64,000 nucleotides of DNA. Source: Amycolatopsis roodepoortensis. Lineage in GTDB: Bacteria > Actinomycetota > Actinomycetes > Mycobacteriales > Pseudonocardiaceae. Below the pieces are notes generated by a model. That model saw nothing but the letters and a program-made list of their open reading frames with translations, did no database searches and was not told the origin of the DNA. Where the stretch lies: contig NZ_JADBEJ010000001.1 in NCBI RefSeq assembly GCF_014873915.1, positions 1,426,001-1,490,000 on the forward strand. Reading direction: 5' to 3'. Of the stretch, positions 52,142 to 60,622 are shown piece after piece. Made by a program: the position numbers and the translations under genes. Each line of letters opens with the position of its first letter. Position 1 is the stretch's first letter.

Positions 52142-52918
52142 GTGTCTGCCAAAGCTGTTGGATTCCCAGTTGAGCGTGACGCTGTTCTGCAACTGGTCAC
52201 GGTCATCGTCGGTGTCATCGTGGGGTTGACGTTCTTGTTCGGGTTCGGCAACGTCCTGGCGTTCGGTCTTCGGCTCGGTGTGCCTGGTTGGGTGGCTCCG
52301 CTGGTCGCGCCCGCCGTGGATCTGTCGGTGCTGGCGCTGCTGATCGCTATCCGGCAGTTGTCGCTGCGTGGCGCCTCTGCCGACGTGATCCGACCGGCGC
52401 GGCGTCTGCTGTTGGTCTCGAGTTTCGTCACGCTGGCTTTGAACGTGGCTGAACCGCTTATTGCGGGTGAGATCGGTCGGGCGTTGTTCGACGCGGTCGG
52501 GCCGCTCCTGCTGATCGGCTGGGCCGACGTCGGTCCAGCGCTACTTCGTGAGCTCGCGGCCGCGGCGCCGCCTGCAGGGGAACCTGCAGTTCTGGGGCCG
52601 TCGCCGAACCGCCTTGCCCCGACGGCGCGTGAAGCTCCTTCGGACACGCGGCCCCAGGAGGCCGATGCGTCCCCGCTGCCTACGAAGCGGTCGAGCTTGT
52701 CGAAGCTCGACGACGACCTTGTTGCTAGAGCCATCGAGGTGGACCGCCGTCATCGCGAGGAGCACCAACGCCCGATCTCGGCGGAAGGCCTGATGCGACA
52801 CTTCGGCCTCGGAGCAGAGCGCTCACGTCTGCTGATGCGTACAGTACGGGCGAAATGGGAGGCTGAGCACTTGGTCGCCGGCGACGACGATGGCCGAGTC
52901 GGCGGGTTGACCTTGTAA
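52142..52918 (+). CDS. DUF2637 (SpdB-like) membrane protein with C-terminal HTH-like domain
   Basis: 258 residues from GTG 52142 with GAGGAG eight bases upstream. Four membrane helices in residues ~15-130 (GVIVGLTFLFGFGNVLAFGL; VAPAVDLSVLALLIAI; LLLVSSFVTLALNVAEPLI; LLLIGWADV). The soluble tail includes RPISAEGLMRHFGLGAERSR, a winged-helix-like segment. DUF2637 proteins are hallmarks of actinomycete plasmids and AICEs, probably aiding intramycelial spread. A truncated copy lies at 26368-26550. Confidence 0.82.
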   Translation: MSAKAVGFPVERDAVLQLVTVIVGVIVGLTFLFGFGNVLAFGLRLGVPGWVAPLVAPAVDLSVLALLIAIRQLSLRGASADVIRPARRLLLVSSFVTLALNVAEPLIAGEIGRALFDAVGPLLLIGWADVGPALLRELAAAAPPAGEPAVLGPSPNRLAPTAREAPSDTRPQEADASPLPTKRSSLSKLDDDLVARAIEVDRRHREEHQRPISAEGLMRHFGLGAERSRLLMRTVRAKWEAEHLVAGDDDGRVGGLTL

Positions 52919-52945
52919 CGAATAGCCGAAAACTCGCGGTTTCCG

Positions 52946-53440
52946 CTACAGCTTGCAGGTATTGCGTGGGTACTGGCTGTCAGCTGCGGCTTCGTGTAGC
53001 ACCTCGGGATCGAGTTCGCTCAGGTAACGGTAGCTCTGGGGCGGTCGGAACCCTGTGGCGGCGCGCAGTGCGGCGAGCGTGTGCGGTGCAGCTAGTCGTT
53101 CGGGAGCGCTGATCGAGATCGCGGTCGCGAGATCGGCACCGGCGAAGTATTCGTCGTACTCGGTCTTGCTGACGCAGACGTGTCGACGGTGGCGGCGCCA
53201 GATCTGACCTGGAGTTGACGTTTGGACGTCGATCAGGGTGGCGACGCCGACTACGGCCATCGTGGGTGCACTGGCATAGAGCACCAATTTGGTACCGGGA
53301 GGAGCGGACACGCGGGTACGGCGGAGCTCGATGGTCTTGACGCCGTCGAGGATCGCCTCGGCGAAGCGGGGCCGTAGCGACAGCAGTAGTGGTCGCGCCG
53401 TCGTGGCAGCGGTCGCCGGGGGAGTCGTGCGTGCCTTCAC
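52946..53440 (-). CDS. ASCH-domain protein
   Basis: 164 residues. LLLSLRPRFAEAILDGVKTIELRRTR is the ASCH (PUA-like) signature, with LVLYASAPTMAVVGVATL following. The fold binds RNA or modified bases and some members are amidohydrolases or translation-linked. It is downstream of, and 82 bp from, the GNAT-like gene on the same strand, a recurring pair in actinomycete elements by my recollection. Confidence 0.75.
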   Translation of the reverse strand: MKARTTPPATAATTARPLLLSLRPRFAEAILDGVKTIELRRTRVSAPPGTKLVLYASAPTMAVVGVATLIDVQTSTPGQIWRRHRRHVCVSKTEYDEYFAGADLATAISISAPERLAAPHTLAALRAATGFRPPQSYRYLSELDPEVLHEAAADSQYPRNTCKL

Positions 53441-53522
53441 GAGGCTGGACCCTAACCTGGAACACCGACGAAAACGTGCTGGGGCAGGTCGAGGTTGACC
53501 GTGTCCGGTGTGCTGGTCGGAT

Positions 53523-54458
53523 TTAGGACACGTGCACGTCCGAAGCCGTGCGCTGGCCGAGTTGGTAGATGGCGGTGAACAGCTCAGCCGAGACTTTCAC
53601 GGGTGCTTGCACCGCTCGGGGGCCTCCGTGTGTGCGTTGTAGCTGGTCGTAGTTCTTTCGGAGGACCGGGTTCGGGAACAGTTCTGTGTCTGACAGTTGT
53701 AGGGCTTGCGCGATGCCGTCACGGGCAGCGTCTTCGATGTTCGCGAGAGTGAACACGCCGTAGTGACCGTAGGCGGCGAAGAGCTCTTCGGGGGTGCCTG
53801 TGGTGATCCCGTCGAGCAGTGATGTCCCGATGAAGGACGCGGGCCCGGTTCGGTGGCCGCTGCTCATGTACCAGAGGATCCGCCCAGGTGCGCTTAGTGT
53901 GCTGTTGCGCCCGCTGCGGAAGTACACCTGTTCGCGGCCGAACGCGAGTTCGGTCCTCCGGTGTAGTGGCGCTGGTGCGCCGATCAGCTCTGCGCTCCAC
54001 GTGGGTTTGATGGCCACGGCGAAGTGGGGGAGTGCGCTGTCGGTGATCTTGGCTGGCCACCAGACTCGTTCGTAGTGGTGCGCGAGGGCGGCGTCGGCGC
54101 CTGCGGGGATGAGGGGTGCGTTGCCGAGACCGACGTGCTGATACGCGTGGGTCGCGGCCGCGCTGACCTCGGCGGCGCTACCGATCCTGTCCACGACGAG
54201 GGCGTACCAGTGATCCTTGACATGTTGGTAATGCTCGTGGCGCGCGATGCTCTGGAGGTGGACCGGGAGGTACGGGTCGGCCAGGTCCACTACGGAACAT
54301 CCACGAGTTCTGGCCTGTTCACGTAGGTGCCACAGCAGTTGCCGGCCGAGCGTGGGGGCGATGGGGTGGTCGGCCAGCCGAAGCAGCGGCACTTGGAGCA
54401 CGGAGCCGGCAGCTATCAGCGCGTAGCACGCCACTGACTCGCCGTCGGGCGCGGTCAC
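53523..54458 (-). CDS. GNAT-like protein, probably 5'-truncated
   Basis: 311 residues if started at GTG 54458; coding character continues upstream (ATLRELARFRREQL) to about 54540 with no ATG or GTG, so the real N-terminus seems lost at the junction with the hydrolase gene. GNAT-like LQVPLLRLADHPIAPTLGRQLLWHL and CSVVDLADPYLP; the C-terminal half (ERVWWPAKITDSALPHFAVA; LWYMSSGHRTGPASF) is family-specific. It precedes the ASCH gene. Substrate unknown. Confidence 0.6.
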   Translation of the reverse strand: MTAPDGESVACYALIAAGSVLQVPLLRLADHPIAPTLGRQLLWHLREQARTRGCSVVDLADPYLPVHLQSIARHEHYQHVKDHWYALVVDRIGSAAEVSAAATHAYQHVGLGNAPLIPAGADAALAHHYERVWWPAKITDSALPHFAVAIKPTWSAELIGAPAPLHRRTELAFGREQVYFRSGRNSTLSAPGRILWYMSSGHRTGPASFIGTSLLDGITTGTPEELFAAYGHYGVFTLANIEDAARDGIAQALQLSDTELFPNPVLRKNYDQLQRTHGGPRAVQAPVKVSAELFTAIYQLGQRTASDVHVS

Positions 54459-54613
54459 GATCAGTTGCTCGCGTCGGAATCTGGCGAGTTCACGAAGCGT
54501 TGCTTTTGACCCTGCCGGAGTGCACTCTTGTGCCGGGACGGGTGGCCTCAGGCATTCGGATGCTCGTCGACCTTGCCGAACAGTCGTCCGTCCTCCGGCC
54601 GGTTCGGGGTTGA

Positions 54614-55501
54614 TCAAACTGTGAGGCGTTCGGCGATGATCGCCCGCGCGGCCTCGCCCGTTCGGGTGGGTAGCAGCGGGTAGACATGCACGAGCCCCTT
54701 CTCCTCGTGGAACTCCATCTCGACCCCTGCCGCTTTGGCGTGGTCCCGCAGCAGGTGCGCGTCCGGGTTGAGGATGTCGTGGGTGCCGGTGAAGACGGTG
54801 AGCGGACCGAGCCCCGCCAGATCCCCGGCCAGAGGGCTCACGCGGGGGTCGTCGATGGGCAGCTCGCCGCGCCAGCGGTCCGCGAACACGCGGATGCCGG
54901 GCTCTGCCAACCAGGGATCGCTGGGTTGTACCTGCGGGATCCGGGGATTCGAGCAGGTGAGGTCCAGGGCCGGCGAGATGAGCAGGGTCCTCGGCAGGGT
55001 GACGTTGTACTGGTCGCGCAGAACCATGGCGGCGGACAGGGTGATCTGGCCTCCGGCGGAGTCCCCGGCGAGTCGTACCTCCCCGTGCTGTTCGCTCGCC
55101 TCGCGGGCGAGGTCGACGATGGCGGTCACCACGGCGTCCGCCGTGCCGAACGGGACCAGCGGGTAGATCGGCACGACCACGGTGGTCCGGGCCTCGGCGG
55201 CGATCTGGGCCACCAGCCGCCAGTGCTCTGCGGAGATTTCGTTCACCCAGCCTCCGCCGTGGGTGTACACGACGGATCCTCGGGGTGCGGCGTCCGCGGG
55301 GCGCACACGGTAAACCGGCCAGCCGTCGCGACGCGAGACATCGATGGTCACCGGGAATCCGAGCCGACGCGGCGGTGCGTAAGGGCGAGGCCGCAGCGCC
55401 AGGTCGTCGATATGCGCTTGTGCGTTTTTGACGGAACGGAACGCGCGATTCCTGCCGGCAGCGCGGAGATACAAGGGGATGACCTGTTCGGGAAGGCGCA
55501 T
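54614..55501 (-). CDS. Alpha/beta hydrolase, hormone-sensitive lipase family
   Basis: 295 residues from ATG 55501 (GGAG upstream); ATG 55585 would add 28 residues. HGGGWV oxyanion motif, GDSAGGQ nucleophile elbow, Asp in GTHDILNPD and His in GLVHVYPL. Likely esterase or lactonase. Same strand as, and downstream of, the acetoacetate decarboxylase gene, suggesting a shared catabolic role. Confidence 0.82.
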   Translation of the reverse strand: MRLPEQVIPLYLRAAGRNRAFRSVKNAQAHIDDLALRPRPYAPPRRLGFPVTIDVSRRDGWPVYRVRPADAAPRGSVVYTHGGGWVNEISAEHWRLVAQIAAEARTTVVVPIYPLVPFGTADAVVTAIVDLAREASEQHGEVRLAGDSAGGQITLSAAMVLRDQYNVTLPRTLLISPALDLTCSNPRIPQVQPSDPWLAEPGIRVFADRWRGELPIDDPRVSPLAGDLAGLGPLTVFTGTHDILNPDAHLLRDHAKAAGVEMEFHEEKGLVHVYPLLPTRTGEAARAIIAERLTV

Positions 55502-55757
55502 CAGAGTCTGCTCCAGGGGTATCGACAACGCGGCTTCGCGTTGCTTGGGGGCGGACGATCGGTGACCGTACCTGTCGGAGGGCATTCCGGCAGGGTTTGG
55601 CCTTCGGCCGCTGCTGGAAGTTGCTTAGGGAACTCACTGGCCGGGGGACCCGTGTTGACAAACGCGTACACCGTCGGCACATGGGCTCGGGCTGTACGTC
55701 ACTGAGGGGTCATGGGCTTGAAGAGCCACCGCGGTTGGCGCGGCCGCTTGTAGGTGA

Positions 55758-56507
55758 CTAAGGACGTTTCGCCTGCTCGAGGTAGTCGTGCACCGGTGTC
55801 GCGGGGGCGAGGGTGAGATCGGTCAGGATGTGGGAGGCCGAGATGACCTGGTGTACGGGCAGGTCGGCCAGTGGTGCCATGACGTGTTCGGCAAGGTGCA
55901 GTCGCGCTGGGCCTTGCCAGGCCCACTTGATGTCGATGTCAGTGATCTGTGTGCGGATCAGGTCGCAGACGCGCAGGCCGCCGGTGTAGTCCGGGATCGC
56001 CTTGATCGCGAAGGTGGGTACGGTGATCTGCTCGCGGGCCTCGGCGGGGTCGAGCGGCAGGTGCTTGTAGGCCATGGTGGCGGTGGCGACGCGCTGGCTG
56101 GCGTAGTCGAGGGTGCCGACGAGTGCACCCTCTTCGGTGAAGAGCCGGGGCGTGCCGGTCGTCTTGGGGTAGGCGGACAGTTCCCGGCCGGCCACGATAG
56201 CCCCGACGTGGTCGAGGTGCATCGTGTGCAGGTATTCGCCCTCCTCGCCGTCGAACCGGACGGAGATCACCTGCCCTGCCTCGGTGTAAGGCCCGAAACC
56301 ATCTACGTCGCCCATATGCATGACCTCGAAGCGCACAACTGGGTCGATGATCTCCAGCGGCTCCGGAACCACGGCGCGTAGCGCGTCGGGGTCGGTCCGG
56401 TAGACGACGTTGAAGTACTCCCGGTCGACGAACCTGGTGGCCCGCAACGGGTAGGGCGGAGCGGCCAACGGGGGCAGCGGACTGCGCAGCAACTGCTCGG
56501 TGTTCAT
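55758..56507 (-). CDS. adc: Acetoacetate decarboxylase
   Basis: 249 residues. Strong match to clostridial Adc: ELSAYPKTTGTP with the Schiff-base Lys at position 115, DYASQRVATATMAYK, ITDIDIKWAWQGPARL and APLADLPVHQVISASHIL. The neighbouring Lys116, long thought to tune the nucleophile, is Thr here. Converts acetoacetate or related beta-keto acids to ketone and CO2. Divergent from the hydroxyacyl-CoA dehydrogenase gene. Confidence 0.9.
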   Translation of the reverse strand: MNTEQLLRSPLPPLAAPPYPLRATRFVDREYFNVVYRTDPDALRAVVPEPLEIIDPVVRFEVMHMGDVDGFGPYTEAGQVISVRFDGEEGEYLHTMHLDHVGAIVAGRELSAYPKTTGTPRLFTEEGALVGTLDYASQRVATATMAYKHLPLDPAEAREQITVPTFAIKAIPDYTGGLRVCDLIRTQITDIDIKWAWQGPARLHLAEHVMAPLADLPVHQVISASHILTDLTLAPATPVHDYLEQAKRP

Positions 56508-56564
56508 GTGAAGCACTCCTTCGTGGCGACCGGTTGGTCCTGACGCTCGTAAACGCGTACGATA

Positions 56565-56577
56565 TGTATCGGATACA
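56565..56577. promoter_or_regulatory. Likely TetR operator
   Basis: Perfect TGTATC-G-GATACA, overlapping a second dyad CGATA-TG-TATCG (56560-56571), midway between the divergent adc and dehydrogenase genes. The TetR gene downstream of the dehydrogenase is the natural ligand. Confidence 0.6.
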
Positions 56578-56673
56578 GGTTGTACTCGTTTGTGGTCGGA
56601 CCGCAAGTGACTGTGTCCACCGGAACACCGTGGCGCGAAATCCGCGACCGGGAATCTCGAAGGAGTGCACACC

Positions 56674-57543
56674 ATGGGCTTTTCCGTCCCGAACGACTAT
56701 GCGAGCAGGCCGGTCACCGTGATCGGCGCCGGTACGCTGGGGCGCCGTATCGCTTTGATGTTCGCCACCCGTGGCGGGGAGGTCCGTATCTACGACCTCT
56801 CGTCGGAGCAACGCGATGCCGCCGTGCGGTATGTGGAGGAGACCATCGTCGGCGTCGCGGCCAAGGTTGACGGCGGCTCGCCCGGCAGGGTGTCCGCCAG
56901 CGGCGACCTCGCCGAGGCGGTCGCCGGTGCGTGGCTGGTGGTGGAGGCGGTGCCGGAGCGGCTGGAGTTGAAGAAGCAGATCTTCGGCGACCTGGACAAA
57001 GCGGTGGCCGCGGACACGATCCTCGCGAGCAATTCCTCCTCGTACGCGAGCCGACTGTTCCTCGATCACGTCACCCACGCCGAGCGCGTGCTCAACACCC
57101 ACTTCTACATGCCGCCCACGCAGAACGCGGTCGACGTGATGTCCAGCGGACAGACCGACCGGGAGGTCCTCGACTTCGTGCTGGCCGTGCTGCCCGAGTA
57201 CGGCGTCCACCCGTTCGAAGCGCACAAGGAGAGCACCGGGTTCATCTTCAACCGGGTGTGGGCCGCCATCAAGCGCGAATCACTCGAACTTGTCGCGGAG
57301 GGCGTCTCGACCCCGCAGGACGTGGATCGCATGTTCCAGGTCAACACCGGCATGGCCGGCGGCCCGTTCCGGATGATGGATCAGGTAGGCCTGGACGTCG
57401 TGCTCGACATCGAGGAACATTACGCAGCCGAGCACCCCGAATACCCGGAAGGCCCGCGCGTGCTGCTGCGCGACTACATCGATCGCGGTCGCCTTGGCGT
57501 GAAGAGCGGCTCCGGGTTCTACGACGACTACACGACAAGCTGA
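56674..57543 (+). CDS. 3-hydroxyacyl-CoA dehydrogenase family protein
   Basis: 289 residues from ATG 56674 (AAGGAG upstream). NAD site VTVIGAGTLGRRIA, catalytic-region NTHFYMPP (in place of usual HFFNP) and C-terminal KSGSGFYDD. Family includes 3-hydroxybutyryl-CoA dehydrogenase, carnitine dehydrogenase and gulonate dehydrogenase; the altered HFYMPP motif hints at a non-CoA hydroxy acid substrate. With Adc, oxidation of a 3-hydroxy acid followed by decarboxylation to a ketone is a reasonable pathway. Confidence 0.85.
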   Translation: MGFSVPNDYASRPVTVIGAGTLGRRIALMFATRGGEVRIYDLSSEQRDAAVRYVEETIVGVAAKVDGGSPGRVSASGDLAEAVAGAWLVVEAVPERLELKKQIFGDLDKAVAADTILASNSSSYASRLFLDHVTHAERVLNTHFYMPPTQNAVDVMSSGQTDREVLDFVLAVLPEYGVHPFEAHKESTGFIFNRVWAAIKRESLELVAEGVSTPQDVDRMFQVNTGMAGGPFRMMDQVGLDVVLDIEEHYAAEHPEYPEGPRVLLRDYIDRGRLGVKSGSGFYDDYTTS

Positions 57544-57560
57544 CCCTTGAGAGCCCATCG

Positions 57561-58175
57561 ATGCCGAAATCGCCGACCAAGACCCGGCCGAGAACCGTCG
57601 CCAACCTGATGACCAGTGCCCGGGAGCTGTTCATCAGGCACGGCTACCACGCCACCTCGATCAGCGATATCTGCGGCCACGCCGGATTGACCCGCGGCGC
57701 CTTCTACTCCAACTACCGTGGTAAGGAGCAGCTGTTCCTCGCGCTCTACGACGTAGAGAGTGATCGCATCCTCGCCGACCTGGATGCCGCCGCCAGCAAG
57801 CTCGAAGACGGCGTGAACCCGGTCCAGCAGATCCTGAGTTACCTTGCCGTGCATCGTCGCGACGACCGGCAATGGTTCCTGGTATCGATGGAGTTCACGC
57901 TGCACGCCGCCCGCAATCCTGATCTCGCCGCCGAACTGGCCCCCCACGAAAACCGGCTCACCGCGGGCATAGTCGAACTGCTGACCCGCCTGCACCCCGA
58001 CTGCCCAGCCGACGTCGCCCGTGACCTCGCTCGCCTGATCACCGCTTTCCACGAAGGAACCACCGCGCACGAACTCATCCAGGCCGACGCCAACGCCGAC
58101 TTCCGGAAGCGCGTCCTTCCGCCGTTCATCGCTGCCGTCGCCGCGGCCATGGACTCGGCGGCACGTGAGAGGTGA
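57561..58175 (+). CDS. TetR-family transcriptional regulator
   Basis: 204 residues. HTH with TSISDICGHAGLTRGAFYSNY (residues ~34-54). Starts 17 bp after the dehydrogenase gene, so co-transcribed; probably represses its own operon and adc through the dyad at 56565-56577. Confidence 0.88.
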   Translation: MPKSPTKTRPRTVANLMTSARELFIRHGYHATSISDICGHAGLTRGAFYSNYRGKEQLFLALYDVESDRILADLDAAASKLEDGVNPVQQILSYLAVHRRDDRQWFLVSMEFTLHAARNPDLAAELAPHENRLTAGIVELLTRLHPDCPADVARDLARLITAFHEGTTAHELIQADANADFRKRVLPPFIAAVAAAMDSAARER

Positions 58176-58577
58176 CCGGTGCGGTCACGAGGTCGGGTGC
58201 CGTTCGATACACCCGACCGCCGTCAATCGAACGCGATCGGGCGATACTTCCCGCGGCAGTAACACGACGATCTTGGTCTCCTCCGGAAGCTCCCCGATGC
58301 GATCGGTGAGCTCGTCGACCGGCTGCGACTGCAGATCGAGCAACTCTAGCCGTTTTCCGCTGGCCAAAGCCTTCCGCTGGCCGCGACGGTGTCGTAGACG
58401 CGGTCATGGAGGGCACCGGCGGCCGAGTGTGGGCTGTCGGCCAGCCCAAGGAACGCCCGCCACGAGTGAGCCAATCGCCGAGGATCAATCGACGGCAGAC
58501 CCTCGTGGCACCCACCAGATCGGGCGCCCTGAACAACAGCCGTCGGCACAGGTGCTGGCCGCTGACGCCAGCGTCGG
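58176..58577. other. Low-content stretch inside the element
   Basis: About 400 bp with no firm gene. One 60-codon minus-strand frame (58185-58367) is listed separately; a second minus-strand frame around 58346-58594 (SIDPRRLAHSWRAFLGLADS) has coding-like composition but no family or ribosome-binding site. Confidence 0.4.
58185..58367 (-). CDS. Small hypothetical protein
   Basis: 60 residues (RLELLDLQSQPVDELTDRIG, EETKIVVLLPREVSPDRVR). Acidic-basic, no membrane segment or known motif. Composition is moderately coding-like but no good ribosome-binding site is visible. Confidence 0.3.
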   Translation of the reverse strand: MASGKRLELLDLQSQPVDELTDRIGELPEETKIVVLLPREVSPDRVRLTAVGCIERHPTS

Positions 58578-58883
58578 CTAAGACGTTCTGACAATGGGCA
58601 TGCCGATGCTCACAAGGCCGGCACGGTCGGAGTTTGCGATGTGCCGGTCGAGCACGGCCAGCTTTCTGTGAGCCGCCTTAAGGCTGACGGTGAGGCCGTC
58701 GATCTCTCCTCGCCATCCGTTGAGCTCGGCTTCACGGATCCGGTCTCGGAGGTTGTTCGCGATCTCGGCGAGCCGGGTTCGTTGGCGGGGGTCGACGCGC
58801 AGTACGGGGCATCGGATGCACGCGTGCTCGTGCTGGCACGAGGAGCCGTAGGGGCGGCCGCAGGTGCCGAGTTCCAGCTGCGC
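58578..58883 (-). pseudogene. C-terminal remnant of a tyrosine recombinase/transposase with zinc-finger-like tail
   Basis: Frame without start reads QLELGTCGRPYGSSCQHEHA, CIRCPVLRVDPRQRTRLAEI, then AELNGWRGEIDGLTVSL to a stop at 58578. The CxxxxxxxC-HEHACxRCP tail is typical of the C-terminus of actinomycete site-specific recombinases. All catalytic residues are missing. Its break point coincides with the 5' end of the excisionase-like frame. Confidence 0.7.
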
Positions 58884-59077
58884 TGCTGACAGCGGAGGAC
58901 GTCGGGGCGTTGCTCGGCTTGTCTCCGAGGACGTTGAAGGATCGTGCTTCGGCCGGGGTGTTCCCGCATCGCCGGTTCGGCAAGCACTACCGGTTCAGCC
59001 GGGAGGACGTCGCCGAGATCGTGCAGTTGACGAAGAACGCGGTGCGTCCGTACCGCGGTGGCATGCGTGCTGCGTGA
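58883..59077 (+). CDS. Excisionase-like HTH protein (start codon not evident)
   Basis: 64 codons: LLTAEDVGALLGLSPRTLKD, GVFPHRRFGKHYRFSREDVA. This is the MerR-like winged-helix of AICE excisionases, located 63 bp before the integrase gene. The frame runs upstream without ATG, GTG or TTG; CTG 58883/58886 would be the only start. The abrupt join to the recombinase remnant suggests loss of the first codons. Confidence 0.65.
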   Translation: MLTAEDVGALLGLSPRTLKDRASAGVFPHRRFGKHYRFSREDVAEIVQLTKNAVRPYRGGMRAA

Positions 59078-59140
59078 GCGTCGGCCCATTACGTCCCGGA
59101 ACTGGCCGGGGCGCTCACCATAGAAAGAGAGGTATCCGTC

Positions 59141-60497
59141 GTGGCTCACGCGCAACCAACCGACGGTGATCCGCCGGGCTGGCGTGCTCGGTTCAAACGT
59201 CCTGACGGGACGTGGGGAAGCAGGTCGGGTTTCAACACCGAGAAGGCGGCCGAGGCGTGGGGTGTGGAGCAGGAGGCGTTGATCCGGCGTAACCTGTGGC
59301 TGGATCCGCGTGAGGCGGAGATGTTGTTCGGTGTGTTCGCCGAGGAGTTCATGGACGCGGTCGGTCCGCGGCTGGAGCCGACGACATCGGCGAAGTACCG
59401 GTCTTTTCTGGACAACCATCTGCTGCCGCAGTGGTCGTCCTGGCCGCTGGCCGGAATTTTCAACAGCTACGTCGAGATCGAGAAGTGGCTCTCGGAGTTG
59501 CACGAGGACTACGCCGACTCGTCGGTGGCGTCGATCTTCTCGCTGTTCTCGACGATCCTCGGTGCCGCGGTGAAGGCTCGGAATATTCCGGCGAACCCGT
59601 GCGCCGGGATTCGTGTCACGTCGGGTGAGTTCGAGGTCGAGAACCTTGTCGCGACGCCGGTGCAGGCGTTGCGTGTGTCGATGCGTCTTTACGAGAGCGG
59701 GCTTGGCCTTGCCGGGTTCGTTCGGGTTGCTGGACTTCTATACAGGTTCCCGGTGGGGCGAGTTGGTCGGTCAGCAGCGGCACGAGTACGACAGTGAGGC
59801 TCGGGCGATCCAGATCCGTGAGCCGTTGAAGGAGATCGGTGGACGTCTGTTCAAGGGTGGTCGCCGGGTCGACACCTCGCGGCTGGCTGATCTCGGTCCG
59901 CGGCCGACTCGTCCGGTGACACCGCGGCGGCAGGGTGGCCGGGCGAAGAAGGGCCGGACGAAGACACCGGCCGGTACGCGGAGCGTGGAATTGCCACCGA
60001 GTATCGCGGTGTTCTATGAGGAGCTGATGGACAGCCACAGCTTCCCGTTCATCCTCTGCAGCGCCGAAGGCGCGCCGCTGCGGCGGTCGAACTTCCGCAA
60101 CCGGTACTGGCGCCCGGTCTGGGATGGCAGTGACGCTGAACACACTCGGTCGGCAGAAGTGGTGCAGCCGATCCTGCCGACCTTCACCTTCCACGAGGGG
60201 CGGCACAGTCACAGCACCTGGCTGGCTGAGGACGGCATCCCCGAGGTCGCTCGCAGAGCGCGGTTGGGTCAGAAGATGAAGGGCATCGCGAGGGTCTATG
60301 ACCATGTGACTCCGCTGATGCGTCGTCAGATCTTGCAAGTGCTCGAGACCCGCTGGATCGGCTCGTTGGTCGCGCTCACCCCGAGTGAGCGGACGAAGCT
60401 GGGGGAGTGGTTCCCGCACCTGCACGCCACGTTCCGTGACGGGCAGTTGGAGACGGCCCCGAGGGCCATCGCCATTTCATCGCCATTGAACGACTGA
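59141..60497 (+). pseudogene. Tyrosine-recombinase integrase, frameshifted
   Basis: GTG start. N-terminal SAM-like domain (KYRSFLDNHLLPQWSSWPL; VASIFSLFSTILGAAVKARN), then the catalytic domain with TGSRWGE (Arg), FHEGRHSHSTWL (His/Arg box) and ARVYDHVTPLMR (Tyr). The two halves are in different frames; near 59720 the gene lacks 2 bp relative to the parallel copy at 51541. A sequencing error cannot be excluded. It ends 3 bp after the right repeat begins. Confidence 0.82.
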
Positions 60498-60596
60498 AGC
60501 CCCGCCCCTCCGAGGAGGAGCAGGGCTTCCGACCTGCGAAAACAGATGGTGCGCGATACTGGGATTGAACCAGTGACCTCTTCCGTGTCAGGGAAG
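60494..60596. repeat. Right 103-bp direct repeat with tRNA-Val 3' half (att site)
   Basis: Partner of 51883-51985. Here the 50-bp core is part of the intact tRNA-Val gene. It begins with the integrase terminator hairpin. Confidence 0.88.
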
Positions 60597-60621
60597 CGCT
60601 CTCCCGCTGAGCTAATCGCGC
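60547..60621 (-). tRNA. tRNA-Val(GAC)
   Basis: 75 nt including encoded CCA. Acceptor GCGCGAT/ATCGCGC, anticodon arm CTTCC-CTGACAC-GGAAG giving GAC, T arm ACTGG-TTCAATC-CCAGT. Its 3' half is the integration site of the adjacent element. Confidence 0.95.
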
Positions 60622-60622
60622 G

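Larger units (their letters stand above)
51936..60596. mobile_element. Defective tRNA-Val-integrated element (about 8.6 kb)
   Basis: Bounded by the two copies of the 50-bp tRNA-Val core. Contents: DUF2637 protein, ASCH and GNAT-like proteins, hydrolase, acetoacetate decarboxylase, hydroxyacyl-CoA dehydrogenase, TetR, a recombinase remnant, an excisionase-like gene and a frameshifted integrase next to the right att. No replication initiator and no FtsK-like transfer gene is visible, so it is a decayed AICE-type element carrying cargo. Confidence 0.8.

Noticed and set aside
53523..55682. Single 719-codon minus-strand gene
   Set aside because: The N-terminal part is a shadow of the alpha/beta hydrolase in another frame; only the C-terminal part is coding.
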